Assembly (NCBI GenBank): GCA_948474755.1
Contig: CAOLHI010001155.1
Coordinates: 363,712-427,711 of the forward strand
DNA: 64,000 nt
Origin: Ctenosaura bakeri
Taxonomy: Eukaryota > Chordata > Lepidosauria > Squamata > Iguanidae
Reading direction: 5' to 3'
Shown here: piece after piece, positions 56,459-64,000 of the stretch
How the letters are laid out: every line of letters begins with the position of its first letter
Position numbering within the stretch: position 1 is the stretch's first letter
Position numbers and translations under genes: made by a program
The notes under the pieces: generated by a model
Databases searched by the model: none
What the model saw: the letters and a program-made list of their open reading frames with translations, nothing else
Told to the model about the DNA's origin: nothing

Positions 56459-57208
56459 GACTTCCTCAATGCCACCTTGCTACCCCGACAAATGTACCAT
56501 TGGTCCAACAGTACACACTCATTTGATTTATCTGGTTGTTTATTCCACCACCATTGGATACAGTGCTTTCGCAACATTGACAGTTTTAGTTATGGTAACA
56601 TCTCTGATTACATTGTGGTACCAGTCAATTATACAGTCATGGCCCACATTAACAGTGAGGGCTTTTGTTTAAGAACCCCATGTTCAAATGTGATTGTACT
56701 GCCTAGTGGTGCGACTGTAAGACTCAACCGCACCGCCGGCAACCCTTGCTTTTTTCCCCAGCACATCCAGGATTGTTTTGGTAACGACTTCTATCTTCGG
56801 TGGGAGATACGAGATTATATTTTGGAAAATGGAGGTGTGCCCACAGAGTCCGAACTAGTTGGATTCCATCTAGAAGACGAGATCCCCTTGTCTTTATGGC
56901 TAAGGAATCTCACCCACGTAGCACAGAAAGTTATGGAGGTTTCGCACACCCTCCACCAGATTGCCTTGACAGTTAATCATTCAGCCAAGGTAATCGTTGA
57001 ATCATCAGAAGAATTGGAAACCTCTTCACAACAATCCTGGTGGGACACCTTCACTTGGTCGTCCACGGGGCAAGCGATCGCCCACTTTGCCTTGCACCCT
57101 TTAATTATTTTAGTCGTGTTCCAGGTCATACTTGCCATATGCTTAATTGGCCCTGCACTGTGGGTCAAGAAACAAATTTTCCAGCTGCAAGCTGGCTGGT
57201 TTTATTGA
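56459..57208 (+). pseudogene. env: Envelope-like gene, C-terminal part open
   Basis: The frame opens after a TAG at 56,456 and runs about 249 codons to the stop at 57,206-57,208; no ATG start is evident, so the N-terminal part lies in another frame or is lost. It has seven N-glycosylation sequons (NAT, NST, NIS, NYT, NRT, NLT, NHS) and a few cysteines (CLRTPCSNV, NPCFFP, QDCFG). A helical stretch with hydrophobic heptads follows (VAQKVMEVSHTLHQIALTV), then WW, then one C-terminal membrane anchor (PLIILVVFQVILAICLIG) and a short tail with KK. This is the layout of a retroviral transmembrane subunit. The CX6CC motif of gamma-type envelopes is absent and no furin-type site is visible. Assignment as env rests on position, sequons and anchor. 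Confidence 0.65.
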
Positions 57209-57453
57209 GAGCTCTGAGGCTCATAATGTGTAAATACTTCATTGTTAGTGTGTAGTGTTTTGATTTTGATGTCCCAATTGGTTTGAAAAGCCTATCCGAA
57301 GGCGACCAATCTTTAGGTCTGCCTCAGAGTCCACCTTTTCTGATGTAAGGAAGTTGCTTACTCGGAGTCTGCATCGAGCCATCTGGACCGTACTTGCAGC
57401 CAACCCCAAGCCCTCAGGCTACATCATCAGGCTTGGAGCAAGGCTCTGGTCCT
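57209..57453 (+). other. 3' untranslated region after env
   Basis: Non-coding between the env stop and the G-rich tract. Confidence 0.6.
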
Positions 57454-57467
57454 GAGCGAGGGGGGGG
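57454..57467 (+). promoter_or_regulatory. Polypurine-like tract before the internal LTR
   Basis: GAGCGAGGGGGGGG directly abuts TGTTACTTCAG of the LTR at 57,468, as a plus-strand primer would. Confidence 0.6.
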
Positions 57468-58380
57468 TGTTACTTCAGCCGAGGCCTATCCGGTGATAGC
57501 GCTAGATATCCGTTTTTATATCAAAACCATTCGGCCTTCTTCTGCCACCCCACTCCACGTGTTTGCGAGGCCTCCGGACAAGCATGTTAACAGGCGTGGC
57601 CGGTAATTGTTGGACATTCCATTCTCCACCTAGGCAGGCAGAACAACGCCACTCCGTTGCTTCAGGGGTCTCCCTGCAAAAACCTTTTTGCTTAAGCGCG
57701 ACACTAACAAAGGTGCCCAGCTCTGAGCCAACAGTCTTACAAAGCCAAGCTAAGCATCTTGCATTTGCATACTGGCTACACTATTGTTGATTCTGCGCTA
57801 AGCCGATCATGTTAAACTTGACCTTTTCCAAAGCTTTATCGGGCTCCAAACTCGCATTATTCTCACCGAGTAAGGCATGGCCTGCAGTCACAATTCACCC
57901 TATATAAACCCCCTGATTCCGAGAGCACCTCAGATCACTCTAACTGCCAGCCCCCCCCCCAACTGCTTGGATCGCTCCCGAGTTCCAGACCGCCTTACTG
58001 CAACTTTGTCTGGCAAGCTCCCCTCAGCCACCACACTGAGTTTCTTCCCTACCATCTTCAGCTTCTTCAGGACTATGAGAAAAAGTGTCGTATCACCCAT
58101 TTCCCCCGAAAATCCTTATTTCTAATTCTTCCATTAGCTGTGTGGTTGTGGTGTCTTTACTTTTTGTTTGTCTTTTAATAAAAACATCATTTTTTTGCTA
58201 TTTTAAAACCTGTCTGACTGCTTGACTGACCTGACCCCGTAGACGCTGGGTTGCAAGATCCTGCTAAGTTACCCTGCCTCTCGCTAGCTTTAGTGAGTGC
58301 TCCAGCTAATTTCCCCAGCTTTGTGTTTGTGTTTCGTTATTTGGGCATCCCTCCCGGGACCCCCAGAGAACAGGGTAACA
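57468..58380 (+). mobile_element. Internal third LTR of the ten-copy family
   Basis: 913 bp, TGTTACTTCAGCCGAGG...AGAGAACAGGGTAACA; it resembles copies 3 and 7 more than the outer LTRs. GGGG lies on both sides (57,464-57,467 and 58,381-58,384), but the left one is part of a G-tract. It has GATATC at 57,505-57,510, TATATAA at 57,901-57,907 and AATAAA near 58,177. It is either a solo LTR nested in the provirus or the true 3' LTR of the gag-env unit. Confidence 0.85.
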
Positions 58381-58384
58381 GGGG

Positions 58385-59505
58385 GACCTCAGCGAAACAA
58401 CTGCTGTATAGGACCTCATCCTGTTCGGGGATGAGTTTGACTTTTTGTCTGCTAACTGGAGGCCAACCTTGTTCTGGAACTACTTTGGATATCTGAATCC
58501 GACCTCATTCTGGGATGAGTCTGGCTAACCGTGCCTAAGGACTGATGGATGGATGCTGGCTCCGAATCAGCAACCTTATTACCTGAATAGGCTCGTGGTG
58601 GACCCTGAATCAGCAGCTTCACTGCTGTCTTAGCCTTCCTATAGCCAATACAGCTCTATTCTTGGGAGCTATTTAAACCCTCACTCCCTCGAAGATTTTT
58701 CAGTCACAGCGAAACCAAATTTCAGGACCTTCCATCAGTCTCTGAGCCAGTAATTTGCATTTACTTTATACATTGGCTACTAACCTTGTTAGTTTTCTGC
58801 AAAATAGCTACAGGTCGACAGCTCCGGAGAACCAGGATGACCCCCGTTCCTGACCATCACCCCGGGTATTGTGGGGAGGGTGAAGAAGAAATATCGCCAC
58901 TCCAACCGGGAGCTAGTCCAAAGGAGATACCCGATCCCTCTGCTGCAGCTGTAGGACCATGGTGGGGTGGTGGTGATCCAGGACCCTCTGACAGACAAAA
59001 AGACTGTTTTTGCCAAAAGACTCTGATTTAAAAGACTTTTGCTTTTGCAAAATGGACCATTCCTCCGGCAAAGACCTGCAAGATGCAAGCCGTGGATAGT
59101 TGGCTTTCACTTGTTAGCTAGTATGCAAGATTGGATACAATGTAATCACTACTTTGCTTTGCTCACTTCTGCAGTGCCTCATTGGAAGGCATGCTTTTGC
59201 TTCCAAGTTCAATTGTTTTTTGCATTCTGCCATTTACCGTAGTTGCTCATTTACTGACAGTTCTCTACTGATGGGACAGTTTGCTATTGATCATTGCTTA
59301 ATTGACATTTGTGTGAATGTGTTTAGGTTTAGGTTTTAGATAGGAATGTTTTTGTAAGATAGAAACCCTTCATGTTTCCCAAAAAAATCCCTTTGCCTAT
59401 GGAGTAATACTATCTCTGAGCCTGTGGACCCCTATTTGGCACTAAAAATTCCTTTGAAATGTTTAATTGGAAAATGTTCAATATTGTCCCAAATCGCCCA
59501 TTTTC
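58385..59505 (+). other. Unexplained 1.1-kb block inside the provirus
   Basis: It lies between the internal LTR and the terminal LTR. Features: duplicated phrases gacctcatcctgttcggg (about 58,411) and gacctcattctgggatgag (about 58,501), and an 81-codon open frame (58,786-59,031) rich in Pro, Gly and Glu with no known domain. It could be 3' viral sequence, captured host DNA, or the tail of another provirus. Confidence 0.4.
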
Positions 59506-59515
59506 AGGGGGGGGG
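59506..59515 (+). promoter_or_regulatory. Polypurine-like tract before the 3' LTR
   Basis: AGGGGGGGGG, followed by T and then the LTR start. Confidence 0.6.
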
Positions 59516-59516
59516 T

Positions 59517-60413
59517 TGTTACTGTAGTTTCTAGCCCAGACTTGTGGGATATTAGATATCACTTAGATATCAATAATTTGGCCTTTTTAACCTATTCCTC
59601 TCCACGTGCTGCAAGGTCCCCCAGACAAGCTCGCAGACAGGCACGGCCACTAATTGCTGTAATATTCCAAACAATACAGGCTGGCCAGAAATAGCTGTCC
59701 TGCCGCTTCAGGAGACCTCAAAGGCAAGTACTCTATTATGTATGCACACTACTTACAAATTAGAAGAATCCTCATCTGTCGAGCACTCTGTGTTTGCATA
59801 CTGTCTACTCCTTTGTCAATTCGGACTTAACTCAAATGATGATAAATTCTGACCTTTTGGAGGCTTTGTCTCCAGCCTGAAACTCATTGTTGTCCCCAAG
59901 TACAGACTAGCCTTCGGCCACATTTCCCCCTATATAAACCCCTGACTTCTCCAGAGCTGTCAACCTGTAGCTTCTTTGGATCGCTCCCGACTTCCATCCC
60001 GCCTTGCTGCCGCTTTGCTTGGCGAGCCTTCCCCTCAGTCCCACGTACTGAGACTCCATACCTCCCAACTTCTGCTGCAGACTACCCGGGCTTCAGGACA
60101 GGTGTAGTATTACCCAAACCAACAACTCCTCTTAAAAATCCCTCTATCCCACTCCAACCTTTATTTCTTTAGTTCTTTGTGTGAGTGTGTTGCATACACT
60201 GTTTGATTGTATTTTAATAAAAACCACAATTATTATTTCACTTCTGTTTGCTCCTTGACTTGGGCTGATCCCATAGATGCTGGGTAAAAGATCTTGCTCC
60301 GTTGCCCTGCCTCTTGTATTGCTAGCTTGTGCTCTTGGCTAATTTCCCCAACTTACATAATTGAGAGCACATTTAGGTGTCCCTCCCAGGACCCCCCAGA
60401 AAACAGGATAACA
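59517..60413 (+). repeat. 3' LTR of the unclassified provirus
   Basis: 897 bp, TGTTACTGTAGTTTCTAG...AAACAGGATAACA, with TATATAA at 59,931-59,937 and AATAAA near 60,215. It is followed by GCCA at 60,414-60,417. Confidence 0.93.
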
Positions 60414-60569
60414 GCCAGAAGCTCCAGAAGTGGCCATTCTTGTTGGGAATCTTACCACAGCACTTATAAAATACTGTGGAGGCCATACAATGAAGAACAG
60501 AGAGAGCAGAATCAAAATCCAATATCCAGTCCAAAGAAGCTGATAAGCTGATCAAAGAACAAGAGAAAG

Positions 60570-60665
60570 CGCTGGGTCCATTTCCGCACTACACTCTTAT
60601 AGTGCAATTATTCCACTTTCGACATCCTATGGAACCTTGGGGTTTACCATTTAGGGAGGGACCGG
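60570..60665. mobile_element. Half of a palindromic MITE, copy 5
   Basis: It has only the left arm (ccgcactacactcttatagt, attattccactttcgacatc, ttggggtttaccattta). The right arm is missing. Confidence 0.5.
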
Positions 60666-60669
60666 CCAG

Positions 60670-61600
60670 AAATGAGCTGTGAAAAACCCTAAGTCAAAGG
60701 GAAAATCTGAGATCAAAACTGAGGTCCATGAGGAAAGCTCTAAAGAAAGGCTCTTGTGATGCTGCTGCCATGGCAGATAAAAACAAACTAATGGTTTAAA
60801 TGGGAATGTGGTTTAATAGCACTTGTGGATGAGGGCGGCATTTTCTCTAAAACACTTGTCTCTAATCTCTAGAAGATTCCAATGTTGCAATGTGCAGGTG
60901 GTGAAACATTTGTGTGAGTCCCAGAGACCATGAAGAAGAACAAGAGAAGAGGGAGACAAAGCAAGGTGGGAGCAAATGATAGCAGAGGCGGTGGTTGGGT
61001 GATAGTAGTTGGGTTGGCAGTGGTGAGATAGGATGGAGAGAAGGTAGTGATAATGGGAGTGGCTCCTTTCCTCCCACATCAGCAGCGAAAGAAACTAGCT
61101 TCTCCTACTAAATTGGAAAGTATTTTTCCCCTCTAGAGGTCCAGCCCAGGACAACGCTCTTCTTACAAGAAGACATTAGTCACCTCAATGGTCCAGGTGT
61201 TGTCCATTCCCTAGTGACTAAATCTTGTCAGATGCAAGCAATATGGGAGTGATTTAATAGCCCTAATAGTAATTTCAACAATCTGAAGTTGTTGAAAAAC
61301 TTGGCTGGGTGCAATGCATTGCAACAGTGCAATGGGGGTTGAAGAAGCAAGATTGGAACATGAACTTAGGAGTACCAGAAATTCCCCCCCCCTTTTTTTT
61401 TCTATTTGTGCTTAAGCATCTTCACTCATGTTTTGTTGCATTTAGCTCTGGTGAGTATCAGAGCCTTATGAGGTCAGTTCAAAGAGAGAAGACTCTCAGA
61501 CACGATTACATCAATTGCCTGAATCATCTTTGTATTCCATGTGCCAACCAGGCCCTCAGTGAGAGAGCTATCCTTAACAGCTAGCTCAGTTTTCTTATTT
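60670..61600. other. Anonymous DNA
   Basis: No gene recognised; includes a C7T9 tract near 61,384-61,400. Confidence 0.45.
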
Positions 61601-61609
61601 GTTTCTTTG

Positions 61610-61800
61610 TTTAATTTGTTTTATTTTTATGCTGCCTTTCTCCTAAGACCCAAGGAAGCTTCCAACAGGTAAAAAAATATTAAAAGCATATAAACAATTA
61701 AAATATTAAAAACCATATAGAATTTTATAACAATAGATTTTTAAAAACAGCTAAAAATAAAGTAAAAAAAGGTTTCCAGATCACCCATTGAACGCTTGCT
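61610..61800. repeat. LINE 3'-end-like sequence
   Basis: ttttatttttatgctgcctttctcc followed by acccaaggaagcttccaaca (quoted in parts) and A-rich repeats is a phrase I associate with 3' ends of squamate L2-type LINEs. The strand and family are unsure. Confidence 0.4.
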
Positions 61801-61989
61801 TAGAAAGAAATATCTTTACCTGTCTACTAAAGAAAAACAGGAAGGGGGCCAGCCTAGCCTCCCATTGAAGAATGTTCTACAGAGTGTGAGCAGCCACTGA
61901 GAAGCTCTCTCTCATGTCCTTACCAGGTGAGCCTGGGATGGTGGCAGGACAGAGAGAAAGCCTTCCCCTGCAGATCTTAGGGCTCTAGT

Positions 61990-62420
61990 TAGTTCATAGT
62001 ACATCATTCAGGTAAACCAGAACCCCCTTGTTCATGCAGCACATCATTTATGATACTTATAAACACCTTAGGGCCCCCACTTAATCCAAAGAGCATTATG
62101 AGGAATTCAAAAGCCCCCATTGAATGAGGTTTTCCACTTATCCTCCTCCCATATGTGCACTCACTAGTAAGCATTCTGTGATCCAGCTCGCTGAAAATCT
62201 TTGCTGTGGCTGAGCCAGCAGGTCCTTCATCAGCAGGGTGGGGTATTGGTTGGAGATACTGATCACATTCAGCCCCCTAAAACCAGTCATCAGTCTCAGA
62301 GACCAATCTTTTTTCTCACAAAAAAAATTTGAAGTCCCCATGGAGGATTGGGCTGGCCGGGTAAAACTGCATTGCAAATTTTTGTCATCCTTAACACTTT
62401 ATCTTCTTAGGCAACATGGA
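61990..62420 (-). pseudogene. Second chromovirus RT relic
   Basis: The minus strand about 62,370-62,235 encodes SSMGTSNFFCEKKDWSLRL, then FRGLNVISISNQYPTLLMKDLL, an RT fingers/palm start typical of Ty3/gypsy. Further on (62,140-61,990), in shifted frames, come DKWKTSFNGGF and KVFISIINDVLHE. The catalytic DD box is not reached intact. Several stops are present. It is one part of a copy whose upstream end is at 63,168-63,400. Confidence 0.7.
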
Positions 62421-62780
62421 GTACAGCTTGCTTTTGTGTAGTTTCTCCTGCCTCCAGCTTGATCACACTGTTACCAGGACATACAGATCCCACTCCGTGA
62501 TATGGTGTAATTGGCAAATATTTAATTGGCATGAAATATAAATTATACATTGATATGGCTGCAAAACTATGTTCATGAAAGTAATACTGGCTGAACACAT
62601 GCAATGCAAAAGTAGGTCAGATGGGACCTCACGGTATGACCAAATCATAGTCAAGGAAGCTCTGGTCATATTGGACTTGCAAATGTCCCTCAACTGCTTG
62701 ACCTTTGGAAAGAATAGCACCAGAAACTGCTTCTGATTGGTCTTCAACTTGATCCCTCTTCTCACTGAATTTCCCCTTTA
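62421..62780 (-). other. Unassigned link within the second chromovirus
   Basis: Minus-strand open frames (to about 100 codons) are present but no segment could be matched with confidence. Confidence 0.3.
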
Positions 62781-63165
62781 TTTCTGTGCCTTCCTGGCCA
62801 TTAAGGAGCTATTATAATTCCCATCAGTCCTTTGTCACCCAGTGCTATAGCCATTAGTTCATTCTGGACCCCATTGTGTATTCTGCCTGGGAGCCATTAA
62901 CTGTTTCCCACTCAGTGTGGAAAAAGAGTATTTAAACCCTGGCTCTGAGCCAGATAACTTGTAGTGTTCTGGACATAGGCCGTCACTCTGCTGCTCCAGT
63001 TCCCATTCTTGTACTATCCTCGGACACTTAATCTGAAGCTTATGTGATTGTGAGACTGTTTGGATTTTGTGCGTATGTGATTGTTAATTCCACCAGTAAA
63101 ACAAATATACTTTGAGTCTGCAACTGGTGTCTCTGCTTTAGTAGTGATATACACAGGTGTAAAGG
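62780..63165 (+). mobile_element. LTR-like insertion with TATA box
   Basis: It separates two collinear pieces of the minus-strand chromovirus. The plus strand has gagtatttaaaccctgg (about 62,928-62,944) as a TATA-like box and a later ccagtaaaacaaatatac stretch. Ends and target duplication were not resolved. Confidence 0.35.
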
Positions 63166-63167
63166 TC

Positions 63168-63400
63168 TTACAAAAGGCCTCCCCTTTGAACTAATATTCC
63201 CCACTGTTCCATGGAAGCACTGGCATTGTGGGTGGACCTCTGACTCACCCATGTTTTGGGATAACCACAGCTAACCACACAGTCAGTACTTCTATGCAGA
63301 GGTAGGACATCACAGTCTTTTTCAGATACCACCTCCCACAAGTGCACATATTCTACAGGCAATTCCTCCACCATGCCATCTGTTATACCTCCAGTGTGTT
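63168..63400 (-). pseudogene. Second chromovirus relic, upstream RT segment
   Basis: The minus strand gives ELPVEYVHLWEVVSEKDCD followed by LPLHRSTDCVV, the segment that precedes the RT fingers in Ty3/gypsy pol. It is collinear with the piece at 62,370, and the LTR-like block lies between them. Confidence 0.7.
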
Positions 63401-63599
63401 CAGTTACTTGGCCCGCTTAGCTGGTTAAGCATTTCCCCACTGCCAGTGGGAGTTACATTTGTGTTCTCAACATCCCCCTTTGGGAAAGCACGCTATTCCA
63501 TTGCTCCTTTTGATGTAGGGGTCTTGGAATTTAGGCCAGTCCAAGTACTACTGAATAGTTAGAAATAGGAGCCAACACAAATTGGATAGTCTCTGTCGG

Positions 63600-63960
63600 G
63601 GTTTCCCTCCATTATATGTGTGGGGAGGTATACTGGATGGGTTATGCAGTACTAAAATGCTTGTAATTCATGTAGTTGGCCTGATTGTTAGCAGCTGTTA
63701 ATTGTAATAGCATACTTTCGCTTACCGTTACCCAAAAACCTTGAGTTCACATGCGATAGTCTCATAGCAACTGCTTTGAGCTGAAGATACAAGATCAACC
63801 TTAATAACTTCTGTGGGAAGACGGGAATTGTTATAACTTACTGTCTGTGAGAACTTAACCAGTCTGAATCTCTGAAGTCAATTGTACTTTGCTCTGATTC
63901 CTTAATAAATCTTGTTTTCCGCATGTTTATTTTGTGTGTTTGAATCAGATCCTGACAGAG
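63600..63960 (+). mobile_element. Possible LTR at the window edge
   Basis: It has a poly(A) signal AATAAA (63,904-63,909) followed by a TGTTTATTTTGTGTGTTTG stretch and an end-like gatcctgacag near 63,948-63,958. No partner LTR is in the window, so this is tentative. Confidence 0.3.
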
Positions 63961-64000
63961 AGATCCAGACTCACAAAATGCATCAAGTAGGTGAGGAGGG

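Larger units (their letters stand above)
51252..60413 (+). mobile_element. Unclassified provirus of the ten-copy LTR family, with an internal third LTR
   Basis: The outer LTRs (51,252-52,137 and 59,517-60,413) belong to the same subfamily and differ by roughly 5% by eye. GCCA flanks the whole at 51,248-51,251 and 60,414-60,417, so it integrated as a unit. Inside are a 1-kb leader, gag, a heavily deleted pol, env, a G-rich polypurine tract, an LTR of another subfamily (57,468-58,380), about 1.1 kb of unexplained DNA and a second G-tract. Stops and frame breaks occur in gag and pol. Confidence 0.85.

Overview
The window looks like vertebrate nuclear DNA, most likely from a squamate reptile. No host gene is recognisable. 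The repeat set supports the assignment: a tRNA-derived SINE with a (ACA)n tail, CR1/L2-clade and RTE/BovB-type LINE pieces, Ty3/gypsy chromoviruses, hAT-, pogo/Tigger- and PIF/Harbinger-like DNA elements, and several endogenous retroviruses (ERVs). I saw no rRNA, tRNA gene, CRISPR or bacterial-type operon. The species call is inference.

Layout. 1-9,480: mostly anonymous DNA with a MIR-like SINE (about 4.1 kb), a LINE reverse transcriptase relic (5.1-6.35 kb), a hAT-like element with an 8-bp target duplication (6,399-7,087) and a BovB-type RT relic on the minus strand (7.2-8.1 kb). 9.5-13.1 kb: broken CR1 LINE on the plus strand (ORF1, endonuclease, RT) interrupted by an A-rich LINE tail and an inverted CR1 piece. 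13.2-15.1 kb: an old LTR split by a younger one. 16.9-19.8 kb: a minus-strand CR1 split by an LTR. 20-27 kb: anonymous DNA with simple repeats and a palindromic MITE. 27.5-33.0 kb: a decayed chromovirus hit three times by LTR insertions. 33,561-40,490: a gammaretrovirus-like provirus on the minus strand. 41-48 kb: MITEs, SINEs, a Tigger-like element and two solo LTRs. 49.2-51.2 kb: a pyrimidine-rich tract and a repeat with 43-bp inverted arms. 51,252-60,413: a second, unusual provirus on the plus strand. 60.4-64 kb: a half MITE, a LINE tail, a minus-strand chromovirus RT relic and LTR-like pieces.

The main signal is one retroviral LTR family of about 850-920 bp, present ten times between 13 and 60 kb. 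All start TGTTA and nearly all end in ACA. Nine sites (seven solo LTRs, the provirus as a whole, and an LTR nested in it) are flanked by 4-bp direct repeats: ATCT, ACAT, CTCT, CTTG, TAGC, TACC, GCCA, GCCA and, ambiguously, GGGG. The family's only internal region here is the 51-60 kb provirus. Its Gag has a major-homology-region-like motif but no Cys-His knuckle, its pol is heavily deleted and rearranged, and its Env lacks the CX6CC motif. It also carries a third LTR with its own G-tract before the terminal LTR, plus about 1.1 kb of unexplained sequence.

The minus-strand gamma-type provirus has everything expected of that group: proline-type primer site, single CCHC knuckle, PPPY, MHR, CX6CC and a CTGC target duplication. 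It has lost protease and the RT polymerase domain, and its 3' LTR lacks the segment with the poly(A) signal. Neither provirus can be replication-competent as read here.
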